Positions 8,098 through 15,522 of a stretch of 64,000 nt of DNA are shown here, piece after piece. Position 1 is the first letter of the stretch; each line of letters opens with the position of its first letter. Source of the DNA: Streptomyces sp. MST-110588 (GTDB lineage: Bacteria; Actinomycetota; Actinomycetes; Streptomycetales; Streptomycetaceae); NCBI RefSeq assembly GCF_022695595.1, contig NZ_CP074380.1, forward strand, positions 2,349,501-2,413,500. Direction: 5' to 3'. The notes below the pieces were generated by a model. The model did not search any database. It saw only the letters and a list, made by a program, of their open reading frames with translations, and was not told where the DNA came from. The translations under genes were made by a program, and so were the position numbers.

Positions 8098-8190
8098 GCC
8101 TGTGGCCGGAAGTCTCGGACCGGGAGTTTTGGGCAGGAGGTTGCGGACCGGCAGCCTCGGGCCGGAAACCTCAGGCCGGAAACCTCAGAC
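8098..8190. repeat. Short imperfect direct repeats between convergent genes
   Basis: A run of imperfect units of the type ccggaaacctcag(g), with two near-identical copies at about 8163-8190 and diverged ones upstream. It reaches a few bases into the 3' end of the dehydratase gene. It probably arose by slippage. Confidence 0.4.
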
Positions 8191-9240
8191 CTGGTAGCGG
8201 TCCGCGGCGAAGAGGTGGATGTTCTCCTCCACCCACCGGGAGGTGCGCTTCAGCCCCTCCTCCAAGGACACCTCGGGCTCCCACGAAGTCCACGTACGGG
8301 CACGGGAGTTGTCCGACAGCAGCCGTTCGACCTCGCTCCCCGAAGGCCGCAGCCGGGCCGGGTCCACGACGACCCGGGCGTCCCGGCCCGAGGCGGCGAT
8401 CAGCGCCTGGGCCAGGTCACCGATGGCGATCTCGCGGCCCGTGCCGAGGTTGACGACCTCCCCCAGGGCACGGTCGCAGTCGGCCGCCGCCAGGAACCCG
8501 GCCGCGGTGTCCGTGACGTAGGTGAAGTCACGGGTGGGCGTCAGCGAGCCGAGCTTGATCTCGCGTGCGCCGGAGTGCAGTTGGGCCAGGATCGTGGGGA
8601 TGACGGCACGGGCCGACTGGCGGGGGCCATAGGTGTTGAAGGGGCGGACCACCGTGACCGGCAGCTCGAAGGCGTGCCAGTGGGACAGCGCCATCATGTC
8701 CGCGCCGATCTTGGAGGCGGAGTAGGGGGACTGCGGCTGGAGCGGGTGCGCCTCGCTGATGGGCGCGGTCAGCGCGGTGCCGTAGACCTCGCTGGTGGAG
8801 GTGTGGATCAGCCGGCGCACGGCGTGGCGGCGGCACGCCTCGGCGACGTTCTCGGTGCCGGTGACGTTCGTCTGGACGTACGCGCCGGGCGAGTCGTAGC
8901 TGTACGGGATGCCGATCAGGGCGGCGAGGTGGAAGACGGTGTCGCAGCCGGCCACCGCGTCCGACACCCGGCCGGGGTCGCGGACGTCGCCCGCGAACAT
9001 CTCCACCGGGCTGTCCGGCCCGAGGTGGTGGGCGAGGTGGCCCTTCTCGGCGTACGGCTTGTAGTGGACGAAGGCCCGGACCGTGGCGCCCCGCTCGACG
9101 AGCAGGTCCACCAGTGTCGAGCCGATGAAGCCCTCGGCGCCGGTCACCAGGACCTTGCGGCCTTCCCAGGGAGAGCGCGTACGGGTGTTCAGGGCCTGAG
9201 TCTGTGCGGTCTGCGTGGCATGTGCGGTCTGCGTGGTCAT
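8185..9240 (-). CDS. NAD-dependent nucleotide-sugar 4,6-dehydratase-type SDR (LegB-like)
   Basis: 351 aa from ATG 9240, chosen because AAGGAAG sits five bases upstream; a start at 9255 is also open. It is an extended short-chain dehydrogenase: NAD-binding GAEGFIGSTL near residues 30-40, catalytic TSTSEVYGT and YSASKIGAD (Tyr-x3-Lys), then VRPFNTYGPRQSARAVIPTI. The phrases AALIGIPYSYDSP, KLGSLTPTRDFTYVTDT and LRPSGSEVERL match the LegB/UDP-GlcNAc 4,6-dehydratase-like subgroup best, better than dTDP-glucose dehydratase RmlB. The likely role is making a 4-keto-6-deoxy amino sugar nucleotide. The substrate is not proven. The N-terminal Thr/Gln/Ala tail is encoded by a 16-bp direct repeat. It lies 40 bp behind the MurG-like gene, probably in one operon. 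Confidence 0.82.
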   Translation of the reverse strand: MTTQTAHATQTAQTQALNTRTRSPWEGRKVLVTGAEGFIGSTLVDLLVERGATVRAFVHYKPYAEKGHLAHHLGPDSPVEMFAGDVRDPGRVSDAVAGCDTVFHLAALIGIPYSYDSPGAYVQTNVTGTENVAEACRRHAVRRLIHTSTSEVYGTALTAPISEAHPLQPQSPYSASKIGADMMALSHWHAFELPVTVVRPFNTYGPRQSARAVIPTILAQLHSGAREIKLGSLTPTRDFTYVTDTAAGFLAAADCDRALGEVVNLGTGREIAIGDLAQALIAASGRDARVVVDPARLRPSGSEVERLLSDNSRARTWTSWEPEVSLEEGLKRTSRWVEENIHLFAADRYQV

Positions 9241-9280
9241 GCTGACTTCCTTCATGGATGCGTAGGTGCTGTACGTGCGG

Positions 9281-10456
9281 TCAGTGCGGTGCGCACGCCG
9301 GAGGGGCGACGCCGGTGACGTCGTACGGGTGGGGGTGGCCGGCCAGCTCCAGCGCCTTGGCGGCCAGCAGGTCGGCGGCGCGCGCGTGGGTGCCCGGGTC
9401 GGCCGCGGCGCTCATCGCCACCAGCCGGCCCGGGTCCGCCAGCAGCGGCGTGACCAGGGCGTCCAGGCTGTGCGCCGAGGTCTGCTCGTCCGGCAGGAGG
9501 AGGGCCGCGCCCACGTCGGACAGGACCCGCGCGTTGTGGGTCTGGTGGTCGCCGGGGGCGTGCGGATAGGGCACCAGGACGGCGGGCATCCCGATGGTCG
9601 CCAGCTCCGCGACGGTCGCCGAACCGGCCCGGCACACGACCAGGTCGGCCGCCGCGTACGCCAGGTCCATCCGGTCCAGGTACGGGACGGCCTCGGCGAT
9701 CGCCGCGCCGCCGGTGGCCGCCAGGCGGGCCCGCGCCTCGTCCAGGGCCGCCGGACCGGTCTTGATCAGCAGCCGCAGGTCGTCGCGGTCCCGGTAGCGG
9801 GCGGCGAGGCCCAGCGCGGCCTCGGTGAGCCGGGCCGCGCCCAGGCTGCCGCCGTTGACCAGCAGCAGCCGGGCGCCCTCGGGGATGCCCAGTTCACGGC
9901 GGGCCGGCCCGCGCAGCGCCGTACGGTCCAGCTCCCCCAGCGGGCCGACCAGCGGCATGCCGACCGTCTCGGCCCGCTCGCCGCCCGGCAGGTGCGCGCG
10001 GCTGCGGTCGAAGGCGAGGGCGACATGGGGGGTGAGGCGGGCGGCGAACTTGTTGGCCCGGCCGGGTACGGCGTTGGACTCGTGGACCAGGCTGGGCAGC
10101 CCCGCCATCCGCGCGCCGACGATGACCGGGGCGCTCGGGTAGCCGCCCATGCCGACCGCCACCTGGGCGCCCTGCTCGCGCAGGATGGACCGGCACCGGG
10201 CGCCGGACTTCAGCAGGGCCGCGGGCAGCAGGTACCGCTTTGCGCCGAGCGCGGGGTCGAAGGGGATCATGCCGACCGTGTGCAGTGGGTAACCGGCCTT
10301 GGGGATCAGCTCCTTCTCCAGGCCGCGTTCGGTGCCGACGAAGGAGATCACCGCGTCGGGCACGGCTCGGCGCAGCGCGTCGGCGAGGGCGAGTCCGGGG
10401 TAGATGTGGCCGCCGGTGCCACCTGCCCCGATGACGACAGACAGTGGTGTGCGCAT
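9281..10456 (-). CDS. MurG-like glycosyltransferase (second MurG homologue)
   Basis: 391 aa, GT-B glycosyltransferase of family GT28. N-terminal GAGGTGGHIYPGLALADAL is the MurG lipid-acceptor glycine loop; GMGGYPSAP and HESNAVPGRANKF are further MurG motifs. The C-terminal donor site shows GGSLGA and RAGSATVAELATIGMPAVLVPYPHAPGDHQTHNA. MurG itself adds GlcNAc from UDP-GlcNAc to lipid I. The essential murG of Streptomyces lies in the division/cell-wall cluster, so this copy is probably an accessory paralogue using another donor or acceptor. Its operon partner is a LegB-like dehydratase. Start ATG 10456 is chosen at the family N-terminus; GTGs a few codons upstream are alternatives. It diverges from a two-component system only 57 bp away. 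Confidence 0.85.
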   Translation of the reverse strand: MRTPLSVVIGAGGTGGHIYPGLALADALRRAVPDAVISFVGTERGLEKELIPKAGYPLHTVGMIPFDPALGAKRYLLPAALLKSGARCRSILREQGAQVAVGMGGYPSAPVIVGARMAGLPSLVHESNAVPGRANKFAARLTPHVALAFDRSRAHLPGGERAETVGMPLVGPLGELDRTALRGPARRELGIPEGARLLLVNGGSLGAARLTEAALGLAARYRDRDDLRLLIKTGPAALDEARARLAATGGAAIAEAVPYLDRMDLAYAAADLVVCRAGSATVAELATIGMPAVLVPYPHAPGDHQTHNARVLSDVGAALLLPDEQTSAHSLDALVTPLLADPGRLVAMSAAADPGTHARAADLLAAKALELAGHPHPYDVTGVAPPACAPH

Positions 10457-10475
10457 GGCCGCCACGCTCACCGAG

Positions 10476-10496
10476 TGCTTTAAGAAGCTTCTAAGA
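10476..10496. promoter_or_regulatory. Palindromic A/T-rich element in the murG-like/response regulator divergent promoter
   Basis: CTTTAAGAAGCTTCTAAGAG, an imperfect palindrome with a perfect AGAAGCTTCT core, lies in the 57-bp gap between two divergent genes. It could be the site of the adjacent OmpR-type regulator or simply promoter DNA. Only its unusual A/T content and symmetry support it. Confidence 0.35.
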
Positions 10497-10513
10497 GCCG
10501 GGTTTGGCAGCCT

Positions 10514-11317
10514 ATGACCATGCCGTCCACACCATGTGAGCCACCCGCGCCACCCGCGTCCGCGCCCACGCCCGCCCCTGCGCCCGCACCCGCACCGCGC
10601 GGCGCGGACCGTACCGGCGCCGCGCCCCCGGCCAGGATCCTGGTCGTCGACGACGAACCGGAGGTGCGGGCCGCCGTCCAGGACGGTCTGTCCGTGGAGG
10701 GCTACGCGGTACGGGGCGCCGCCGACGGCCTGGCGGCCCTCTCCGAGGTCGCCGCCTGGCAGCCGGACGCGCTGGTGCTTGATGTGATGATGCCGGTGCT
10801 GGACGGGCTGGCCGTGTGCCGGCGGCTGCGCGCGCTGGATGACCGTACGCCGATCCTGGTCCTGACCGCGCTGAACTCGGTCAGCGAGCGGGTGGACGGC
10901 CTGGACGCGGGCGCCGACGACTATCTCGTCAAGCCGTTCGCGCTGGACGAGCTGGTGGCCCGGGTGCGGGCCCTGCTGCGCCGGGCCGCGACCTCGGCCG
11001 CCGAGGACACCTCCCTGGCCTTCGCGGACCTGGTCGTCGACCCGGTGACCCGCACCGGGCACCGCGGCGGCCGGCCGCTGGAGTTCAGCCGCACGGAATG
11101 GGCGCTGCTGGAACTGCTGCTGCTCCACCCGGGCCAGGTCATGCCGCGCGAGGTGATCCAGGAGCGGGTGTGGGGGCGCGACTTCGGCCCGGACTCCAAC
11201 TCCCTGGCCGTGTACGTCGGTTATCTGCGCCGCAAGCTGGAGGCGGACGGCGAGCCACGGCTGGTGCACACCGTGCACGGCGTGGGCTACCGGCTGGACA
11301 GGGCGGACGGGGCGTGA
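10514..11317 (+). CDS. OmpR-family response regulator
   Basis: 267 aa. An Ala/Pro-rich N-terminal tail (about 40 residues) comes before the receiver domain. The receiver has acidic pocket DDEP, phospho-acceptor Asp90 in LVLDVMMP, the Thr of LVLTALN and Lys of YLVKPF. The C-terminal winged helix is complete: EFSRTEWALLELLLLHPGQVMPREVIQERVWG...VYVGYLRRKLE...HTVHGVGYRL. Its stop overlaps the GTG of the histidine kinase (GTGA), so the two are translationally coupled. It diverges from the MurG-like operon, which is a natural candidate target, but that is inference. Confidence 0.95.
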   Translation: MTMPSTPCEPPAPPASAPTPAPAPAPAPRGADRTGAAPPARILVVDDEPEVRAAVQDGLSVEGYAVRGAADGLAALSEVAAWQPDALVLDVMMPVLDGLAVCRRLRALDDRTPILVLTALNSVSERVDGLDAGADDYLVKPFALDELVARVRALLRRAATSAAEDTSLAFADLVVDPVTRTGHRGGRPLEFSRTEWALLELLLLHPGQVMPREVIQERVWGRDFGPDSNSLAVYVGYLRRKLEADGEPRLVHTVHGVGYRLDRADGA

Positions 11318-12753
11318 GCGGTCACCGTGGCCTGGGGGCGCGCTGGCGGCGCCGCCGTCCGCTGCGCACCCGGCTGGCGCTGGCCGCCTCGGCCGCGGTG
11401 GCGCTGGTCGCCGTCGGTGTCTGCGCCGCCGCCTTCCTCATCCTCAAGGTCCAGCTCAACCAGCAGCTCAGGCTCAATCTCACCCAGTCCGCGACCCGGA
11501 TCGTGCAGCAGCACGAGGACGTGTCGCCCGGTGTGCTGGCCGGCGAATGTGAATTCCTCTCGGCCCCCGCCTGTGCTCAGGTGGTCCCCGCCACGCCGGC
11601 GAAGGACCCGGCGGCCCCGTACCTGCTGCCCGTCTCGCAGGAGACGCGCCAGGTGGCGGCCGGCCGGCGGGCCGCGTACTACAGCGAGTTCACCCTGGCC
11701 GGCCACCCCACCCGCGTCCTGACCCAGCGCTTCGGCAAGGACCGGGCGCTCCAGGTCGCGCTGCGCTCGGACACCGTCGAGAAGGGCGTGCGGCGGGCCG
11801 CGCAGTTGCTCGCCGCGGTGGGCGGCGCCGGCGTGCTGCTGGCCGCGGCGCTGGGCTACTGGGTCTCGCGTACGGGGCTGGCGCCGGTCGCCCGGCTCAC
11901 CGCCACCGCGGAGCGGATCGCCGCCACCCGCGACGCCCGGCACCGTATCGAACTGCCCGCCGGGCCGCCCGGCCGCGAGGACGAGGTGACCCGGCTCGCC
12001 GCCAGTTTCAACACCATGCTCGGCGAGCTGGAGCAGTCGGTGGCCGCCCAGCGCCGGCTGGTCGCCGACGCCTCCCACGAGCTGCGTACGCCGCTGACCG
12101 CGCTGCGCACCAACGCCGAGCTGCTGGCCCGTGCCGAGCGGCTGAGCCCGGCGCAGCGCGACCGGGCGTCCGGGGCGCTGGGCCGTCAGCTCCGTGAGGT
12201 GACCGTCCTGGTGAACGACCTGATCGAGCTGGCCCGGGACGAGGAGCCGCAGCCGCTGGTGGAGCAGATGCGGCTGTCCGCGCTGGTGGACCACGCGGTG
12301 GCCGCGGCCCGCGAGCACTGGCCCGAGGTGGACTTCACCGTCCGTACGCAGGAGGCCGCGGCGGCCGTCACCGTTCCCGGTGTCCCGGCCCGGCTGACCC
12401 GGCTGCTGTCCAACCTGCTGGACAACGCGGCGAAGTACTCCCCGCCCGGCGGCCCGGTCGAGACCGCACTGACCGTACGCGAAGACGGCTCGCTGGAGTT
12501 GACCGTACGCGATCACGGTCCGGGTATCGCGGCCGAAGACCTTCCGCACGTCTTCGACCGCTTCTACCGCGCCGAGGCGGCCCGCGCGCTGCCCGGCTCG
12601 GGCCTGGGCCTGGCCATGGCCCGTCAGATCGCCCGCGCCCACCAGGCCGATCTCACCGCGGCACAGGCCCCGGGCGGCGGCGCCCTCTTCCGGCTCCGCT
12701 TCCCGGCGCCCGGGCCGCAGGGGAGACTTCAGAAACCGGCGGGCTCGGTGTAG
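11314..12753 (+). CDS. Sensor histidine kinase partner of the OmpR regulator
   Basis: 479 aa from GTG 11314, which overlaps the regulator stop. Topology: basic N-terminus, TM1 about residues 20-45, extracytoplasmic sensor about 46-160 with two Cys (GECEFLSAPACAQ) that may pair, TM2 about 165-190, and HAMP. The HisKA box is DASHELRTPL with phospho-acceptor His255. The ATPase domain has NLLDNAAKYS (N box), DHGPGIAAEDLPHVFDRFYRAE (G1/F) and GSGLGLAM (G2). The disulphide-sized loop suggests sensing outside the membrane; the signal is unknown. Its 3' end overlaps the convergent icmA gene by 25 bp. Confidence 0.94.
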   Translation: MSGHRGLGARWRRRRPLRTRLALAASAAVALVAVGVCAAAFLILKVQLNQQLRLNLTQSATRIVQQHEDVSPGVLAGECEFLSAPACAQVVPATPAKDPAAPYLLPVSQETRQVAAGRRAAYYSEFTLAGHPTRVLTQRFGKDRALQVALRSDTVEKGVRRAAQLLAAVGGAGVLLAAALGYWVSRTGLAPVARLTATAERIAATRDARHRIELPAGPPGREDEVTRLAASFNTMLGELEQSVAAQRRLVADASHELRTPLTALRTNAELLARAERLSPAQRDRASGALGRQLREVTVLVNDLIELARDEEPQPLVEQMRLSALVDHAVAAAREHWPEVDFTVRTQEAAAAVTVPGVPARLTRLLSNLLDNAAKYSPPGGPVETALTVREDGSLELTVRDHGPGIAAEDLPHVFDRFYRAEAARALPGSGLGLAMARQIARAHQADLTAAQAPGGGALFRLRFPAPGPQGRLQKPAGSV

Positions 12754-14429
12754 ATGCCCCACTCCTCCCGCAGCGCGTCGCAGATCTCACCGAGCGTGGC
12801 CTCCGCCCGGACGGCTTCGAGCATCGGCTCGATCATGTTGCGGCCGTCGCGGGCGGCCTGGAGCATCGCGTCCAGGGAGGACCGTACGCGTGCGTCGTCC
12901 CGCGCCGCCTTGCGCTCCGCCAGGACCCGTACCTGCTCGCGCTCGACCTCGTGGCTAACCCGCAGGATCTCCAGGTCGCCGGTGACCGAGCCGTGGTGGC
13001 AGTTGACGCCGACGACCTTCTTGTCGCCCTTCTCCAGCGCCTGCTGGTAGCGGAAGGCGGACTCGGCGATCTCGCCGGTGAACCAGCCGTCCTCGATGCC
13101 GCGCAGGATGCCGGAGGTGATCGGGCCGATCGGGTGCTGCCCGTCGGGGACCGCCCGCGTACCGCGCTCCTTGATCTGTTCGAAGATCTTCTCGGCGTCG
13201 GCCTCGATCCGGTCGGTCAGCGCCTCCACGAACCACGAGCCGCCCAGCGGGTCGGCGACGTTGGCGACGCCGGTCTCCTCCATCAGCACCTGCTGCGTGC
13301 GCAGCGCGATCTCCGCTGCCTGCTCGCTGGGCAGCGCCAGCGTCTCGTCCAGCGCGTTGGTGTGCAGGGAGTTCGTCCCGCCGAGGACCGCGGCCAGCGC
13401 CTCCACGGCCGTACGGACCACGTTGTTGTACGGCTGCTGGGCGGTCAGCGAGACCCCGGCGGTCTGGGTGTGGAAGCGCAGCCACTGGGCCTTCTCGCTG
13501 GTGGCGCCGTACACCTCGCGCATCCAGCGGGCCCAGATGCGGCGGGCCGCGCGGAACTTGGCGATCTCCTCGAAGAAGTCCACGTGGGCGTCGAAGAAGA
13601 AGGACAGGCCCGGGGCGAAGGTGTTGACGTCCAGGCCGCGGGACAGGCCCAGTTCCACGTACCCGAAGCCGTCGGCCAGGGTGTACGCCAGCTCCTGCGC
13701 GGCCGTCGCGCCCGCCTCGCGGATGTGGTAGCCGGATACCGAGAGCGGCTTGTACGCGGGAATGCCGCGCGCGCAGTGCTCCATGAGGTCGCCGATCAGC
13801 CGCAGGTGGGGCTCGGGCGGGAAGAGCCACTCCTTCTGGGCGATGTACTCCTTGAAGATGTCGGTCTGGAGCGTGCCGTTCAGGACGGCCGGGTCGACGC
13901 CCTGGCGCTCGGCGGCGACCAGGTACATGCAGAAGACCGGGACGGCCGGGCCGGAGATCGTCATGGAGGTCGTGACGTCACCGAGCGGGATGTCCTTGAA
14001 GAGGACCTCCATGTCGGCGGCGGAGTCGATGGCCACACCGCAGTGGCCGACCTCGCCCAGCGAGCGCGGGTCGTCCGAGTCGCGCCCCATCAGGGTCGGC
14101 ATGTCGAAGGCGACGGAGAGACCGCCGCCGCCGGCCTTGAGGATCATCTTGTAGCGCTCGTTGGTCTGCTCGGCGTTGCCGAAGCCCGCGAACTGGCGGA
14201 TGGTCCACGTACGGCCGCGGTAGCCGGTGGGGTACAGGCCGCGCGTGAAGGGGTACTCGCCCGGCCACCCGATGCGCTCGAAGCCCTCGACCGAATCGCC
14301 GGGGCGGGGGCCGTACACGGGCTCGACGGAATCACCCGAAAGGGTGGTGAAGTCCGCGTCGCGCTTACGGGCGGAGTCGTACCGGGCCTGCCAGCGGCGG
14401 CGGCCCTCTTCGATCGCGTGAGCGTCCAT
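12729..14429 (-). CDS. icmA: Isobutyryl-CoA mutase large (substrate-binding) subunit
   Basis: 566 aa from ATG 14429, exactly the length known for IcmA. IcmA with the small B12-binding subunit IcmB interconverts isobutyryl-CoA and n-butyryl-CoA. That links valine breakdown and butyryl-CoA to polyketide precursor supply. Mutase TIM-barrel signatures are visible: YPFTRGLYPTGYRGRTWTIRQFAGFG, GLSVAFDMPTLMGRDSDD, VCMYL-type core, and NNVVRTAVEALAAVLGGTNSLHTNALDE. No C-terminal B12 domain (DxHxxG) is present, as expected for IcmA and unlike full-length MutB. The small subunit is not in this window. An upstream ORF extension to 14507 is rejected because the 566-aa start fits the family. A perfect 22-bp palindrome sits at 14439-14460, immediately before the start. 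Confidence 0.88.
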   Translation of the reverse strand: MDAHAIEEGRRRWQARYDSARKRDADFTTLSGDSVEPVYGPRPGDSVEGFERIGWPGEYPFTRGLYPTGYRGRTWTIRQFAGFGNAEQTNERYKMILKAGGGGLSVAFDMPTLMGRDSDDPRSLGEVGHCGVAIDSAADMEVLFKDIPLGDVTTSMTISGPAVPVFCMYLVAAERQGVDPAVLNGTLQTDIFKEYIAQKEWLFPPEPHLRLIGDLMEHCARGIPAYKPLSVSGYHIREAGATAAQELAYTLADGFGYVELGLSRGLDVNTFAPGLSFFFDAHVDFFEEIAKFRAARRIWARWMREVYGATSEKAQWLRFHTQTAGVSLTAQQPYNNVVRTAVEALAAVLGGTNSLHTNALDETLALPSEQAAEIALRTQQVLMEETGVANVADPLGGSWFVEALTDRIEADAEKIFEQIKERGTRAVPDGQHPIGPITSGILRGIEDGWFTGEIAESAFRYQQALEKGDKKVVGVNCHHGSVTGDLEILRVSHEVEREQVRVLAERKAARDDARVRSSLDAMLQAARDGRNMIEPMLEAVRAEATLGEICDALREEWGIYTEPAGF

Positions 14430-14438
14430 ACCTTCGAA

Positions 14439-14460
14439 TTTACTAGGACGTCCTAGTAAA
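14439..14460. promoter_or_regulatory. Perfect 22-bp palindrome at the icmA start, probable operator
   Basis: TTTACTAGGAC followed directly by its complement GTCCTAGTAAA. It ends nine bases before the icmA ATG, where a bound repressor would block transcription or the ribosome site. It is A/T-rich compared with the surroundings. No regulator gene is adjacent; the MarR gene at 14956-15465 is the nearest candidate. Confidence 0.75.
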
Positions 14461-14494
14461 TGTCGATGGCTGACGGAGGCATCGGCAGCCGAAA

Positions 14495-14517
14495 GGCCGG
14501 GCGTCACCCGCCCGGCC
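14495..14517 (-). terminator. Terminator hairpin after the first DUF3817 gene
   Basis: GGCCGGGCG/CGCCCGGCC nine-base perfect stem with five-base loop. On the minus strand it is followed by TTTC. It is placed 50 bp past the stop at 14568 and before the icmA operator. Confidence 0.7.
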
Positions 14518-14567
14518 CGCCGTACGTCCTGCCGTACGCGCCGTTCAACCGCGGCCCGCGGACCGGC

Positions 14568-14900
14568 TCACGCCTTGCTGAGCTGCGGCTCCGCGTCCGC
14601 GACCAGCGGCTCGATCTCGCGTGTGACCTTGCGCTCGACGAAGAACGCGGCGGTCGGGATCGTCCCCGCGATCAGCACCCACAGCAGCTTGCCGAACTTC
14701 CACTTGGCCTTGGAGCCCAGGTCGAAGGCGAAGACCAGGTAGATGATGTAGAGCACGCCGTGGATCTGGGAGACCACGAGCGTGAGGTCCTTACCCGTAT
14801 CGAAGCCGTACTTGGCCACCATGCAGGCGCACAGGACGAGGAGCATGACGGCGGTCACGTAGGCCATCACCCGGTAACGGGTCAGCACGCTTCGTTTCAT
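14568..14900 (-). CDS. DUF3817-family small membrane protein
   Basis: 110 aa with three to four predicted membrane helices: YRVMAYVTAVMLLVLCACMVAKY, LVVSQIHGVLYIIYLVFAFDLG, and LLWVLIAGTIPTAAFFVERKV. The conserved family centre IHGVLYIIYLVFAFDLGSKAKW is nearly repeated in the second DUF3817 protein of this window (18290-18640). Function is unknown. It lies 55 bp downstream of the MarR gene on the same strand and may be co-transcribed with it. Confidence 0.85.
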   Translation of the reverse strand: MKRSVLTRYRVMAYVTAVMLLVLCACMVAKYGFDTGKDLTLVVSQIHGVLYIIYLVFAFDLGSKAKWKFGKLLWVLIAGTIPTAAFFVERKVTREIEPLVADAEPQLSKA

Positions 14901-14955
14901 GACATCGAGCGTAACCGCCCGTTCCGGGGCGATCTTCGCCGCCCCACCGCTGCGG

Positions 14956-15465
14956 TCACGCCTCCTGGAAATCGCCCGCCGCCACCCGCAGGGGCCGCAG
15001 CATCGCGAAGATCTCCGCGCACTCCTCGGCGTCGTACGTGCCGAGTCCGAACTCCATCTCCATAAGGTCGCGGGTGGCCGCGTCGCACACCTCGCGCCCC
15101 TTGTCCGTGATGGAGGCGAGCGTGCCCCGCCCGTCGTTGGGGTTGGGCCGCTTGGCCACCAGCCCCGACTTCACCAGCCGGTCCACGGTGTTGGTCACCG
15201 AGGTCGGATGGACCATGAGCCGCTCCCCGATCTTGGACATCGGCAGCTCGCCGGCCTTGGAGAAGGTGAGCAGCACCAGCGCCTCGTACCGCGCGAAGGT
15301 CAGCCCGTACGGCTTGACCACCGCGTCCACCTCGGACAGCAGGATCTGCTGGGCACGCATGATCGAGGTGATCGCGGCCATGGACGGCACGGCTCCCCAG
15401 CGCCGCCGCCACAGCTCGTCGGCGCGCGCGATGGGGTCGAAGGGAAGACTGAGCGGCTTGGACAC
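14956..15465 (-). CDS. MarR-family transcriptional regulator
   Basis: 169 aa. Winged helix about residues 60-125: YEALVLLTFSKAGELPMSKIGERLMVHPTSVTNTVDRLVKSGLVAKRPNPNDGRGTLASITDKGRE. The recognition helix HPTSVTNTVDRL and the DxRGTLASIT wing are canonical. The N-terminal segment (PFDPIARADELWRRRWG) is shared by actinobacterial members. It lies between the MFS gene and the DUF3817 gene on the same strand. The effector is unknown. It could be the regulator of the icmA palindrome, but only proximity supports that. Confidence 0.9.
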   Translation of the reverse strand: MSKPLSLPFDPIARADELWRRRWGAVPSMAAITSIMRAQQILLSEVDAVVKPYGLTFARYEALVLLTFSKAGELPMSKIGERLMVHPTSVTNTVDRLVKSGLVAKRPNPNDGRGTLASITDKGREVCDAATRDLMEMEFGLGTYDAEECAEIFAMLRPLRVAAGDFQEA

Positions 15466-15522
15466 GACCCCGACCCTACCCGCCGGTCATATCGTGGTCA
15501 GCCGTGTCTCACCAACCGGTCC

